From Gaetbulibacter saemankumensis DSM 17032 (lineage in GTDB: Bacteria; Bacteroidota; Bacteroidia; Flavobacteriales; Flavobacteriaceae): 64,000 bases of DNA. Numbering within the stretch: the first letter of the stretch is position 1; every line of letters starts with the position of its first letter. The stretch lies in the NCBI RefSeq assembly GCF_000425645.1, contig NZ_AUDV01000006.1, forward strand, positions 62,001-126,000. Direction: 5' to 3'. The notes under the pieces were generated by a model. It made no database searches and had not been told where the DNA came from. It was given only the letters and a program-made list of their open reading frames with translations. Shown here in pieces: positions 25,818-35,549 of the stretch. A program made the position numbers and the translations under genes.

Positions 25818-27005
25818 TCATATTTCCTGCTCATGAGCGTTTAATATCAAATTAAGGATCCTGCTATTATAATAATCGTAGGTAAATGCTTCATAAAAGG
25901 TAGTCGGCTGATTTATAAGTTTCTTAAACGCAACCGGAGACATCTCCAAACAACGTTCTAAACAAGCTGCCAAGGCTGTTTTGGATAAATTATTTAATAA
26001 CATCCCCTGTTCACCATGGGTTATATACTGGTCTATAGCAGACACCTTAGACGTGATTGGAACACAGCCGTAATTTAAAGCTTCAGAAATAACCTTCGGA
26101 AAGCCTTCCGACTCCGATGGCAGTATTAAAAAATGACTCTGTTTATAAATAGCCTGCACCTCTTTTCTACCTAAGGCCCCATGAAAAGCATAAGGAATCC
26201 CTGAGTCTGTTAAACATTTTAGATGCGTTTCTTTAAGAACGCCTTCCCCGGCAAAATGAACCATCTTAATCTGTGAACGATACAACGCGGGCAACAGCTC
26301 TAAACTTTCGATAAACAAATCTAAACCTTTAGCCCGTTCTAAACGCCCTACAAAACACAAAGTAATACCGGTAGAAGATAATGTTTTGGTGCTCCTTACA
26401 AGCATGCCCTCATTAAATTCATCTTGAGTTAGACAAGGATTCTTAAAAGTCAAACAATGTTTGGGCTGATCGTCCCATGCCCCATTAATTGTTACAGGGC
26501 GTTTTTGTTTTTGTAATATCCAACGTTGAAAACCATATGCCCAAGGAGCCTGTCTCTGCTTCCAGTTTCCGGCATATTTAAACCATCCTAGTTTACTAGA
26601 AAACAACACTAAATACGGAATAACATATACCCCTATACCCGTAGGTGCCCTAAATTGAAAATGGGTGCTTTCTTCTAAGGCCTTTCGAATAATTTTTATA
26701 ATACGGGGGCCGTGCCATAGCACTTCCATCTTTTCATACCAACCGTGTCCGCCAACAGAAGGCAGGGCCACAAATTGAATCCGTTTCGAACAATATGGCA
26801 ATGCACTTAAGGGCGCTCTATCTTCATACAATACAGCCACGTGCACTATAGTATCAAATATCTCTAATAACTGATTAATTTCTGTTACTGTAGCTCCTAG
26901 CCCGACAATATGCCCTTCAGACGTTTTATAGTGTTCGGTATGCGAAATAATAGTTAACTGCCTCACGATAAAAGAGCGATATACTGGTTTACAATATGTT
27001 TCCAA
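25818..27005 (-). CDS. Glycosyltransferase family 4 protein
   Basis: A GT-B enzyme of up to 395 residues. The donor-site half contains LCFVGRLERAKGLDLFIE and LPSESEGFPKVISEALNYGCVPIT. The open frame can start at the ATG at 27005, but a GTG at 26966 (VRQLTIISHTEHY) overlaps the stop of the preceding gene as GTGA and places the first beta strand at the N terminus. I consider the GTG start at least as likely. It is tightly coupled to the upstream GT4 gene. Confidence 0.87.
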   Translation of the reverse strand: METYCKPVYRSFIVRQLTIISHTEHYKTSEGHIVGLGATVTEINQLLEIFDTIVHVAVLYEDRAPLSALPYCSKRIQFVALPSVGGHGWYEKMEVLWHGPRIIKIIRKALEESTHFQFRAPTGIGVYVIPYLVLFSSKLGWFKYAGNWKQRQAPWAYGFQRWILQKQKRPVTINGAWDDQPKHCLTFKNPCLTQDEFNEGMLVRSTKTLSSTGITLCFVGRLERAKGLDLFIESLELLPALYRSQIKMVHFAGEGVLKETHLKCLTDSGIPYAFHGALGRKEVQAIYKQSHFLILPSESEGFPKVISEALNYGCVPITSKVSAIDQYITHGEQGMLLNNLSKTALAACLERCLEMSPVAFKKLINQPTTFYEAFTYDYYNSRILNLILNAHEQEI

Positions 27006-28072
27006 TCATGAGCTTCTGCCCAAGCCAAAGCTCCCTTCTTAAAGGTTTCTTTATTACCTAAAATACTTTGTACAGCCATTTGCAAAGCCTTGGTATCACC
27101 TAAGGGAATTAAAATTCCAGATTGTTCGCTGGCAACGGCATCTTCCACCCCGGTACCCTTAGCAGCGATTACAGGAATCCCCATAGCATTAGCCTCCAAA
27201 ACAGCAATACCAAATCCTTCAACATCGCCAGTAGCTTCAGCTTTACTCAACATAATAAAAATATCACTTTGCTTTAAACAAGCCTTCAAATGGTTCTCAC
27301 TCAAAACACCGTGAAAACTCACCTGACTATGTAGCCCCAAAGTCTCTACCTGTTGTTTCACTGCAAAAGATTCATCTGCTATGCCTACACAATGATAATG
27401 AAGTTCTGGATAATACGGCAATAATTCCGGAAGCATCTCGACGAATTCCCTTTGCCCCTTGCGTTCACTCACACGTCCCACCGTAATAAACACAGGGGAA
27501 CCTTTAAGCTTGATGTCATCTAAACCCTTATCAACCACTTTCCAATCATCACACACAATCCCGTTTGGTATAACATGTACCGGGATATTTAAATGCGCCA
27601 TCAAAGCCTTCGTATAGTTTGAGACCGCAACCACCTTATCAAACCGTTTTATAGATAAATTTACAAGCCTTTTTAACACTTTAGAAGGCATATTAACCTC
27701 GGTTCCATGTATAACCGCCAGACTTAAACGCTTCCTAAATATAGTACAGAAAGCAACACTCCACAAGGAAAATTTCCCGCTGGCAACCACGGAATCAGCT
27801 TGTTTTAGCCATTTAAAGGTTTTTACTATCCGATCGAAATACATAAAAACACGAAGCGGACGTTTCTTTATACGCTGTACAAAAAACGACAAGCCCTTAT
27901 CAAAATCAGCTTCAGGAACGCCGCTGTCAGAACGTTGGTCGGTTAATACACTAACTTCAAAACCTGAATCGGTCAATGCCTTTGCCAAATACAATGCATG
28001 CGTCCCAATCCCTCCGGGCTGCGGGGGAAACTCAGAGCATATAATAAGAATATGTTTTGTACTTCTAGGCAT
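26963..28072 (-). CDS. Glycosyltransferase family 4 protein
   Basis: A 369-residue enzyme with the N-terminal acceptor loop ICSEFPPQPGGIGTHALYLAKAL, characteristic of GT4 enzymes related to PimB/WbaZ-type mannosyltransferases. The C-terminal half has TVGRVSERKGQREFVEML and GFGIAVLEANAMGIPVIA. It probably adds a hexose to the lipid-linked intermediate. Its start overlaps the stop of the upstream GT2 gene by one base. Confidence 0.9.
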   Translation of the reverse strand: MPRSTKHILIICSEFPPQPGGIGTHALYLAKALTDSGFEVSVLTDQRSDSGVPEADFDKGLSFFVQRIKKRPLRVFMYFDRIVKTFKWLKQADSVVASGKFSLWSVAFCTIFRKRLSLAVIHGTEVNMPSKVLKRLVNLSIKRFDKVVAVSNYTKALMAHLNIPVHVIPNGIVCDDWKVVDKGLDDIKLKGSPVFITVGRVSERKGQREFVEMLPELLPYYPELHYHCVGIADESFAVKQQVETLGLHSQVSFHGVLSENHLKACLKQSDIFIMLSKAEATGDVEGFGIAVLEANAMGIPVIAAKGTGVEDAVASEQSGILIPLGDTKALQMAVQSILGNKETFKKGALAWAEAHDWKHIVNQYIALLS

Positions 28073-29400
28073 TATAATCGTTCAATTAAAGGGCCTGTTT
28101 TCAACTTTTTAGTTGACAAATACCAGGACCAAAACACCTGATAGCAAACCACAGGTAAAAAAAACAAGGTTAAAACCCCTCCTAAAACCAAAAGCGGCTT
28201 ATTCCTTTTAAATCTATAGGGTAAGATAGATAGAGGAACCGTTCGCAGCAAAGCGTAACGAGCCGCAGTATTCCCAAAATAACGTCGGTAAAAATACAGC
28301 ACACTTGGTATGGGTCTTGGCGCCAACCACTTCTTAGGTCTAAAGGCATCCCAACTCCCCATCTCTCGTAATCCACCAGTGCCTACTTTTAAATGTAAGC
28401 GCTTAGCATAAGGATTTGATATGTTTTTATATCCCGCCAAATAGCAGCGCAATCCAAATTCTCCATCACCCATACGTTGCCCCTCAAACTGTCTGTCGAA
28501 AAGTCCTAAGGCATTAAACACGCCTCGTTTTATTAAAACATTACCTGTATCTATTTGATCACTAACCTTGAAATAGCTATAATGCCCCGGAATTTCTGCT
28601 CCTACCAGGGAAAGACTCACTCCCGAAGATATCTGGGCATCAAAAAAATCTAAACATTTTAAATGATTACGAATCCAATCTGCTTCAACCCGGCTATCAT
28701 CATCAAACAACAATATATAAGTACCCTTAGCTTGTTTTATAGCCTTGTTTCTAGCTAACCAAAGTGCTTTTTCTTCTTGATATTCAACATGTATATCTAA
28801 CGAAAAGTCCTTGTAAAATGATGCTTCAAATGGCGTGGACTGATCTATAACGATAACTTCAAAATTAGTGTAATCCTGTCGCTCTAAATCGATTAAAACA
28901 TCCTTTAAATAATCATATCGGTTCAAGGTGGGAATAACAACAGTCACCAAAGGCTTCCTATGTAACAACTTAGAATCAAAAACATCCCATTGATGATAAT
29001 CTAGAGGATTAGAACAAACATCAAAACGTTTTACCTCTCGTGTTTTATACCAGCCACCCCATTCTTTTACAGGATTGTGCAAGGTGAGTAACCTTAAAAT
29101 AAATACATAAAACACCCAGACCTTATTAAAATAGGTTCTTATAAATCGATATTCATCAATAACAGGCAGCCTTTCGAAAGCAGAGTAACATACGCCATCT
29201 CCAATATACCCCTTCTGTATGGCCTGCCATGACATATCATAAGCTTTCGCCTGTTCAGTTTTATAACCTATATCGGGTTTAAGTTTAGCTAAAACGTCAG
29301 GACTCAATGTTTCTAGCTTGGGAAAAAGATAGCTCAAATGGCTTTTTTGCAAACGAAAATAATGCGTAGGTTGTAAATAATTTAGAAAGCTAAAAGGCAT
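28072..29400 (-). CDS. Glycosyltransferase family 2 protein with N-terminal extension
   Basis: A 442-residue protein. The GT-A domain starts only at about residue 150 (VTVVIPTLNRYDYLKDVL), with the DXD-type motif LLFDDDSRVEADW (about 230) and a GDGEFGLRCYLAGY acceptor-site region. A hydrophobic segment near the C terminus (VLGGVLTLFFLPVVCYQVF) may anchor it to the membrane. The 150-residue N-terminal part is not recognised. It belongs to the coupled block 23.4-32.8 kb. Confidence 0.87.
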   Translation of the reverse strand: MPFSFLNYLQPTHYFRLQKSHLSYLFPKLETLSPDVLAKLKPDIGYKTEQAKAYDMSWQAIQKGYIGDGVCYSAFERLPVIDEYRFIRTYFNKVWVFYVFILRLLTLHNPVKEWGGWYKTREVKRFDVCSNPLDYHQWDVFDSKLLHRKPLVTVVIPTLNRYDYLKDVLIDLERQDYTNFEVIVIDQSTPFEASFYKDFSLDIHVEYQEEKALWLARNKAIKQAKGTYILLFDDDSRVEADWIRNHLKCLDFFDAQISSGVSLSLVGAEIPGHYSYFKVSDQIDTGNVLIKRGVFNALGLFDRQFEGQRMGDGEFGLRCYLAGYKNISNPYAKRLHLKVGTGGLREMGSWDAFRPKKWLAPRPIPSVLYFYRRYFGNTAARYALLRTVPLSILPYRFKRNKPLLVLGGVLTLFFLPVVCYQVFWSWYLSTKKLKTGPLIERL

Positions 29401-29424
29401 TGAAAAGTCTTATCGATTTTATCA

Positions 29425-30486
29425 TTAAACAGTCATAGATTTGCAAACGGATTTAAAAAAACCATCTAAAGTCAATCGGTTCGCCCAAAGTTCTCTATTT
29501 CGTCTACAAAGCGCTAACAAACCTTCGGGGGTTAATTGACTGTGAAAAGATAGGACTTTTTCAGCAATTCGATCTTGCTCATGAGGTGCAATCCATACCA
29601 CGTGCTGCTTCCAGTCAACAACATCACTCAAAGGTAAAAAGCCATCGGTATGAACATAAATGGGAATACGCCCCATCATCAAAGTTTCATAAAAGCGTAC
29701 CGAAAAATTACCACCTCCACGCACGCACAACACATACTGAGATGCTAGCATATTATTATAAAACTCTAGAGTCGTTTGGTGTGTACCCTTTCCTTGAGTA
29801 ACTCCGGCACGATACTGACTTCTTAATATAAATTGATCGGTAATCGCTTCAGAATCCCTCAACCGTTGCAATAATTTGGCCCGTAAATAAGAGGTTGCTA
29901 CCAAAGCTTCCGGTTCATAAACATGTAAGCCTACCACACTTTTAAAATAAAACCAGCACTTATTTATCAAATCCAAACCAGCCTGAAATTTAGAGGGATT
30001 GGCCTGACCGCAAAACCCGACCAAAGGGTTCTCTGTATAGGCAGGAGGCAAATAGGTATCAAAGAGATTATGTTTAGACAGATAATCACTAACAAAAACA
30101 GGCATACCCATATAATTTTGGCCCTTTTTAGATCGATACCCCCCCAAGCGAAAGATTATAACCTGGTCATAATCCGGCTGTTTTACCCCATGATCCCCGG
30201 ATATAAAAGACCAGACCATTTTACCCGCTTCTTTTGCCTGATTAATACATGCCTGTGCTAATGGAATTTGCTGCGTCTTCACATAATAATTCCAGGACAT
30301 AGGCAAAATACAAACCTCAGCCAATAAAATATCATTAGCTATATTAAAATCTTTCTCTGAAACCCTATACATGGTCATACGCTCCGCATCAGTAAAACTG
30401 GTACCTTTAATAAATGGCTTCAACAGAGGAAATACTTCCGACCGGTAGTTTTTATCATAATGCGATTTAGGGTAATAAATAGTCAT
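29425..30486 (-). CDS. Exostosin-like (GT47-type) glycosyltransferase
   Basis: With the start at 30486 (MTIYYPKSHYDKNYRSEVFP) the protein has 353 residues and lies 4 bp after the upstream GT4 gene; an in-frame ATG at 30513 would overlap that gene. The C-terminal half matches exostosin-domain proteins: FYNNMLASQYVLCVRGGGNFSVRFYETLMMGRIPI and then WIAPHEQDRI. Bacterial exostosin-like enzymes occur in capsule and LPS loci, but their donors are mostly unknown. It acts as one of the chain-extending transferases here. Confidence 0.8.
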   Translation of the reverse strand: MTIYYPKSHYDKNYRSEVFPLLKPFIKGTSFTDAERMTMYRVSEKDFNIANDILLAEVCILPMSWNYYVKTQQIPLAQACINQAKEAGKMVWSFISGDHGVKQPDYDQVIIFRLGGYRSKKGQNYMGMPVFVSDYLSKHNLFDTYLPPAYTENPLVGFCGQANPSKFQAGLDLINKCWFYFKSVVGLHVYEPEALVATSYLRAKLLQRLRDSEAITDQFILRSQYRAGVTQGKGTHQTTLEFYNNMLASQYVLCVRGGGNFSVRFYETLMMGRIPIYVHTDGFLPLSDVVDWKQHVVWIAPHEQDRIAEKVLSFHSQLTPEGLLALCRRNRELWANRLTLDGFFKSVCKSMTV

Positions 30487-30490
30487 AAAC

Positions 30491-31663
30491 CTAAGTGGTA
30501 TAAAATTCGACAAACGCTTGCTGCTGTTGCTTTAAACTAAAATGGGTTTTAACACGTTCTATCGCTGCCTGTTGAATCGTTTTTTTTTCACGATCCGATA
30601 AACTCAAAACATGTTCTATCTTGTTGGCCATAGCTTTGGCATCAAGATCTTTCACTAAAAAGCCGGTTTCTTCCTCTAAAATATTTTCTCTAAGTCCTCC
30701 CTTATCAAAGGCTATAGTTAACTTTCCCATACTTTGCGATTCTAACACGGCATTACAAAACCCTTCTACTAAACTGGTTTGCACATATAAATCGGCCGAT
30801 TGTAAAGCTTCAAGAGTACTTTTATGATCTAATTTTCCTAAAAACGACACATGAGTCTCCAACCCTAATCTATAACGTTGATATAAATAACGTTCTTCTG
30901 TTTGTTTATCTCCACTTCCTATAACTTCCCAAATAAAATCTAATTGTTTATCTCTTAGCTTAGCAGCTGCTTCTAACAAAATATCAATTCCCTTTATATA
31001 ATGTAATCTTGCAATAGTAACCATTTTTAAAGGTGCTGATAATTCCCTTTTTCTCAAAACAGGAAGGTTTTTAATATTCACAGCTGGAGTAATTATTTGA
31101 TAAGGTTTTGTTTCCAATAGACCTAAAGCATAAGCCCGCTGTAATAAATCATTAGAAATACTATGTACTTTATCTACGTTTTTCCATAATAACTTATAAG
31201 CATCTTCATTTTTTAAGGGATACACATTAATATCATACCCTCTAAAACTCACTGCCAGTTTAGCACCTATAGACTTAGCAACCAATTCTCGCTCAATAGC
31301 CATAGTAGCAAACCCAAAATGCACCCAGTCTGCTTTAAGCTTTAACAAAGAGGCATTTATATACACCTTTTCAACGAGACGCTTAAAAGTTGTTTTATTG
31401 GCGCGTTCCAAACTACAGTAGCTTAAAACCTGTTTTATATGGGGTAACAAACTTATATATACTAAAATAAAAGCCAGAACCTGCTTAAAAAAAGATTTAT
31501 GCACCTTAGGATGTTTCACGTGTTTACATCCTTGGAAGGTATCACTTGTGGCACTGGTAACCAAAACCACCTCATAGCCATGAGCTTGTAACCCCTTTAT
31601 TTTTGAAGTAAAAAAGGTTTCCGAATAACGGGGTGGAGCAGGAAGTATTAAAGCTATAGTCAT
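30491..31663 (-). CDS. Glycosyltransferase family 4 protein
   Basis: A 390-residue GT-B enzyme with MVTIARLHYIKGIDILLEAA, VSFLGKLDHKSTLEALQSADLYV and the E-x7-E region VEGFCNAVLESQSMGKLTIA. The N-terminal SVSFRGYDINVYP stretch is typical of colanic-acid WcaL-like transferases. Cytoplasmic face of the inner membrane; sugar specificity unknown. It follows the next upstream GT4 by 9 bp. Confidence 0.88.
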   Translation of the reverse strand: MTIALILPAPPRYSETFFTSKIKGLQAHGYEVVLVTSATSDTFQGCKHVKHPKVHKSFFKQVLAFILVYISLLPHIKQVLSYCSLERANKTTFKRLVEKVYINASLLKLKADWVHFGFATMAIERELVAKSIGAKLAVSFRGYDINVYPLKNEDAYKLLWKNVDKVHSISNDLLQRAYALGLLETKPYQIITPAVNIKNLPVLRKRELSAPLKMVTIARLHYIKGIDILLEAAAKLRDKQLDFIWEVIGSGDKQTEERYLYQRYRLGLETHVSFLGKLDHKSTLEALQSADLYVQTSLVEGFCNAVLESQSMGKLTIAFDKGGLRENILEEETGFLVKDLDAKAMANKIEHVLSLSDREKKTIQQAAIERVKTHFSLKQQQQAFVEFYTT

Positions 31664-31672
31664 GCTATGGTT

Positions 31673-32815
31673 TTAGTTATAAAGTTTAACTTCTGCTTTA
31701 GGCTGAGGTTTCCTTAAAATCTCTAAATACAGGTCCTCGTGCTGTTTTATGAATAACTCATATGTAAAATGGGTGTTACAATACGCCCTGAGCAACATCC
31801 CCAAAGCTAAATGTTGTGCTTTAGAATATTGCATCTGCAACCGTATTTTATCTGCCAGTACCTCAACATTTCCTGACTCGAAAAGCAATTCCGGAAAATC
31901 CTTCAACACAAAATTAATCCCGGCTATATCCGACCCCAATACCGGTATTCCCATACTCATAGCCTCAACTAAAGCCATGGGCATGCCTTCTCGCCTACCT
32001 TTATTTAATGTGGGGATTACAAATAAATCAGCAGTTACTAGATATGGCCTGACATCAGTTTGCTTTCCTAAAAAAACGACCTGTTGATCTAACCTCATTG
32101 TTTTACATAATTCTTTTAAATAGTCCCCATAATGGCCAGTATTATCTCCAATAATACTTAACTTAACTTTAGGGTTTTCTAATAAGCTTACTGCTTTTAT
32201 TAAAATTTCTATGCCTTTTACAGGCACCAGATTCGCTACCGTAATAATATGATATGCTGAATTATTATAGGGTTCCTGAGATGCTTTAAAATGATCAGGA
32301 GAATAAAACTGAGTATCTATGCCTAATGGAATTAATTTTTGATGCTGCTTCCAAGGAAAAAAGTCACACATCTGGTTATTAATGGTAATAATATAATGCG
32401 CGAGAAAACTTCTAATCTTCCAGTGCTTATGGCCCCAGCTCATCGCTTTTTTAGTATATACCCATTTAATACCGGCCAATCGTGCTGCAAGCCCTTCGGT
32501 CCAGTCACTACTCCAATCCCAGGAATGGATAATATCAAATTGCTGCGATTTAAAAAAACGAACACCAGGAACCAATCGTTTCAATAAAGACAGATAGGGT
32601 CTGTAGTTTATGGTTGTTTTAATAATATGAATAGGCACCCCCAAGGCCTCCACTGTTTTAAAAAACGCCCCGCGTTTGTGGTTACAGGCAATATGCACCT
32701 CAAACAAGGCCTTGTCTAAACCTCGTGCCAGATCATACACCACCTTACCACTGCCCGCCGTATCAAAATTGGGGATGGTAAAGAGGATTTTTATTTTCTT
32801 TTGACTTTCTGGCAT
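31673..32815 (-). CDS. Glycosyltransferase family 4 protein
   Basis: A 380-residue GT-B enzyme with the glycine-rich N-terminal loop NFDTAGSGKVVYDLARGL. C-terminal donor-site motifs are ANLVPVKGIEILIKAV and REGMPMALVEAMSMGIPVLGSDIAG. It is the first gene of a tightly spaced eight-gene block ending near 23.4 kb. Directly upstream is a heptameric array, so this block may carry its own promoter or depend on read-through. Confidence 0.9.
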   Translation of the reverse strand: MPESQKKIKILFTIPNFDTAGSGKVVYDLARGLDKALFEVHIACNHKRGAFFKTVEALGVPIHIIKTTINYRPYLSLLKRLVPGVRFFKSQQFDIIHSWDWSSDWTEGLAARLAGIKWVYTKKAMSWGHKHWKIRSFLAHYIITINNQMCDFFPWKQHQKLIPLGIDTQFYSPDHFKASQEPYNNSAYHIITVANLVPVKGIEILIKAVSLLENPKVKLSIIGDNTGHYGDYLKELCKTMRLDQQVVFLGKQTDVRPYLVTADLFVIPTLNKGRREGMPMALVEAMSMGIPVLGSDIAGINFVLKDFPELLFESGNVEVLADKIRLQMQYSKAQHLALGMLLRAYCNTHFTYELFIKQHEDLYLEILRKPQPKAEVKLYN

Positions 32816-32897
32816 AATTTAGTTAACCAATCACTATAAATCATTAGAACTAATGCTTTAATTTATTTTTTACAATTGTACAAATAGACCGCACTCC

Positions 32898-32939
32898 TCA
32901 CCTATCACCTCTCACCTCTCACCTCTCACCTCTCACAAT
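32898..32939. repeat. Heptameric array, locus 1 (TCACNNN units)
   Basis: Six consecutive 7-bp units: TCACCTA, four identical TCACCTC (32905-32932) and TCACAAT. The array ends exactly one base before the stop triplet (32940-32942) of the minus-strand GT2 gene. On the coding strand each unit reads GTGA preceded by three bases. The remaining 80 bp to the next gene are AT-rich without further structure that I can see. Confidence 0.9.
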
Positions 32940-33848
32940 CTATAATTTCTTCAATTTCATCTTAATTCGTTTGAAAAAGCTCTGTCTGAATCGGGCATCC
33001 ATAGGATATCTCAATATATACATAAAAGACATAAAAATAAACCTTAATCCAGATAGATGATTTAATTCTTTTGATATCTGACCACGCATCGCATACCCAA
33101 AATCTTTTTTAGTGATAACATCTGGATATTCATAAGCAAAACTTCGTAGTAACTCTCTCGAACCTTTAAACACTTGCTCCGTATTACTAGTAATAGAATT
33201 TCTATTTACTTTTCTATCTAAACGTACTAATACATGATGTAATCCATAAATTTTAGATATTAAAGAAAATCGTAACACATAAGTCCAGTCTACCCCAATA
33301 CTGGGATAATGCCGTGTAAAATATAAACCATTTTGAATATGTACCATTTTTCTAAACATCATACAGCTATTAACGACCTTTATGCGCTCTTTATAATTCA
33401 ACAAAAACATATCTTGTTCTTCCGGATACTGTCCGCTATGCACCAGTAAACCAGGAAATTTCATGGTGACCTGTTCACCATCCCAGAACTCGGCTATACC
33501 AGAAACCATGCCTACCTCTGGTTGAGTATCCAGCACATCAACCTGTAAAGCCAGACGCTCTGGGTAATAATAATCATCCTGTTCAGCAACGGCCAGATAA
33601 GTACCTTGTGCTTCATAAACCAAACGGTTCATAGTTGGTCCCAATCCCTGGTTTTCCTCATTTTCTAAAATTCTCAATACCATAAATTGGTCGCGGTACG
33701 CCTCTAAAATATCCTTAGAAGCATCTGTGGTGCCATCTATACAAGCCAATAATTCAAAATCCTGATAGGTTTGGTTTACCAAACTATCCAAGGTTTCCTT
33801 TAAGGTACTGGCACCGTTATACACCGGCAAAATAACAGATACTTTCAT
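32940..33848 (-). CDS. Glycosyltransferase family 2 protein
   Basis: A 302-residue GT-A enzyme: VSVILPVYNGASTLKETLDSL at the N terminus, LLACIDGTTDAS, and the DXD-equivalent AVAEQDDYYYPERL (about residue 90). It stands alone, isolated from its neighbours by heptameric array loci 1 and 2, unlike the overlapping genes elsewhere in the locus. Sugar specificity unknown. Confidence 0.9.
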   Translation of the reverse strand: MKVSVILPVYNGASTLKETLDSLVNQTYQDFELLACIDGTTDASKDILEAYRDQFMVLRILENEENQGLGPTMNRLVYEAQGTYLAVAEQDDYYYPERLALQVDVLDTQPEVGMVSGIAEFWDGEQVTMKFPGLLVHSGQYPEEQDMFLLNYKERIKVVNSCMMFRKMVHIQNGLYFTRHYPSIGVDWTYVLRFSLISKIYGLHHVLVRLDRKVNRNSITSNTEQVFKGSRELLRSFAYEYPDVITKKDFGYAMRGQISKELNHLSGLRFIFMSFMYILRYPMDARFRQSFFKRIKMKLKKL

Positions 33849-33901
33849 TTTTTTATTTAATACTTAAATCTCTTTTGTATTGACTCCCCACAACTTAATC
33901 A

Positions 33902-34177
33902 GTGAATTGGAAATCGTGAAACGTGAATCGCTATGTTCATTAATAGTAATTTCTCATCTCTCATCATTAGTAATCATGACTAAATCGAAAATAGGGATTT
34001 CAACTTAAAATAAGTTCTTGATACAATTTTTTAAGCTTCACTTTGCTATCTTCAATCAAAATAAATTTTTATTTCGATAATCTCAAAATCACTCAAACTG
34101 ACATTTTTTATTTTATAATTGCCCATTCCTACGTCTCACTCCTCACGTGTCATGTCTCACGTCTTACATTTCACCTT
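33902..34177. repeat. Heptameric arrays, locus 2 (opposed orientations)
   Basis: The 315-bp gap between the GT2 and asparagine-synthase-like genes holds two array arms. At 33902-33929 four units run as GTGAATT, GGAAATC, GTGAAAC, GTGAATC. At 34129-34177 seven units run in the opposite sense (CTACGTC, TCACTCC, TCACGTG, TCATGTC, TCACGTC, TTACATT, TCACCTT). The right arm contains the TAA stop (34164-34166) and last codons of the upstream minus-strand gene. A shorter TCATCTC-like pair lies at 33953-33964. The sequence between the arms is AT-rich with no feature I recognise. Confidence 0.85.
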
Positions 34178-35549
34178 GCCTCCAAACACTTAAGGTGAGT
34201 AACATACTCAACGGATGCGCATAACTAATCGCATCACCATGTTTAAACTGATTATAAATATATTCAACCGTATCGGCGCCGACAAATTCTATAAAAGCCT
34301 CGTCAAACATATAATGTTGCAAGGCACTATCATTATCCGCCCCTAAAAACTGTAATTCCCAGTTTCGTTGTATATAGTGTTGTCCCATAGCAGCTCTAAA
34401 ACTGCGCCACATCTTATTTTTAATACGATAAGCTAAATTCCACGGGGATATATTATTGTGATAATTATACAAGTTATAAGGCTTCTGAGCCTGCCACATA
34501 ACTTTTGCCAACTCAGGATTCCGTTGTTTTATGTATGCAATTTGTAATTGACGATTGGCCAGATGTTCCTCCGGTACTTCACAAATAAAACGACACATAC
34601 GGTCGTCGTAATAGGGCAAATGTATAGGATGCGCCTCCTGAAATACCGACAAGTTAACACTCGTCCAACGCGGTGCCCAGTATAGTGACTTGAAGGCTCT
34701 TACCTTAGCACTTTTATCCTCAATATCAATACCATCTAGCAAAACTCGAAGACGCGATTTTAAATACGTTTCAAAATCACCTTGTAACTTCCATTGCTTC
34801 CACAACCTCTTGGCAAGCTCCAGTCCGCCCGGCTTGACGATTTTTTTATAAACGATCTCTAAAACCGATAAGCCTGCTTCTGTTTTTTTAATTCCGCTAT
34901 CAAACAAAACATCCCCCCAGTGCCCTAAGCTAAACGCGCCCTGCATTTGCTTCAGTTCCTCTAAAACCGCCATCTGTCTGGGGTGGGTAAAATCGGAATA
35001 ACAACCATTAATGCAAGCCAAATCATCAATCTGATGCCATAAATATCCTTTTGTAATTTCGAAGGCTTTAAATTTAAATCCACAGGATTGAGCTATCTGC
35101 TTAGCAATAACATCTTCCTTAAATCCATTCTGAAACCTATAGGAATAACTACGCACATCGGCTTGTAAATAGTTCAGTGCCACAGCTTGGGTTCTACTAT
35201 CTAGACCTCCCGATAAAGGTAAAATCACGGGTTGTCCTAAGGATTGCTCCTTTACAATAGTCTCAAACAAATCGATATACTCGTCCAAGGCCGTTTTAAA
35301 GGAAATATTTCGGGGTGTATAATGCCAATTAAAATATGTGTTCTCCTTTAAAACATGGTTGTTTTCATCTAACGTATAATATTTCCCGGGTTGCAATACG
35401 CACTCATCCTTATAAAAAGCATCACCTTCCAGAAAAAAACCTAGAGCCATGTAAATACAAAGAGCTTCTTTATTAACATCATGAGACTTACCTTCGCGTA
35501 AAGCAAAACGTTGTGTTATAGGAATTATGGGCGTTTGTATATGACTCAT
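34164..35549 (-). CDS. Asparagine synthase-like protein without glutaminase domain
   Basis: A 461-residue protein whose central part has the PP-loop ATP-binding motif of asparagine synthetase (PVILPLSGGLDSRTQA, about residues 108-123) and the downstream LGHWGDVLFD segment. The N-terminal class II glutaminase domain, which needs Cys at position 2, is absent; the protein starts MSHIQTPI. It probably forms an amide or another adenylate-dependent bond on a sugar acid or another locus product, with ammonia from elsewhere; this is inference. Its last three codons and stop lie inside heptameric array 2. Confidence 0.75.
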   Translation of the reverse strand: MSHIQTPIIPITQRFALREGKSHDVNKEALCIYMALGFFLEGDAFYKDECVLQPGKYYTLDENNHVLKENTYFNWHYTPRNISFKTALDEYIDLFETIVKEQSLGQPVILPLSGGLDSRTQAVALNYLQADVRSYSYRFQNGFKEDVIAKQIAQSCGFKFKAFEITKGYLWHQIDDLACINGCYSDFTHPRQMAVLEELKQMQGAFSLGHWGDVLFDSGIKKTEAGLSVLEIVYKKIVKPGGLELAKRLWKQWKLQGDFETYLKSRLRVLLDGIDIEDKSAKVRAFKSLYWAPRWTSVNLSVFQEAHPIHLPYYDDRMCRFICEVPEEHLANRQLQIAYIKQRNPELAKVMWQAQKPYNLYNYHNNISPWNLAYRIKNKMWRSFRAAMGQHYIQRNWELQFLGADNDSALQHYMFDEAFIEFVGADTVEYIYNQFKHGDAISYAHPLSMLLTLSVWRQGEM

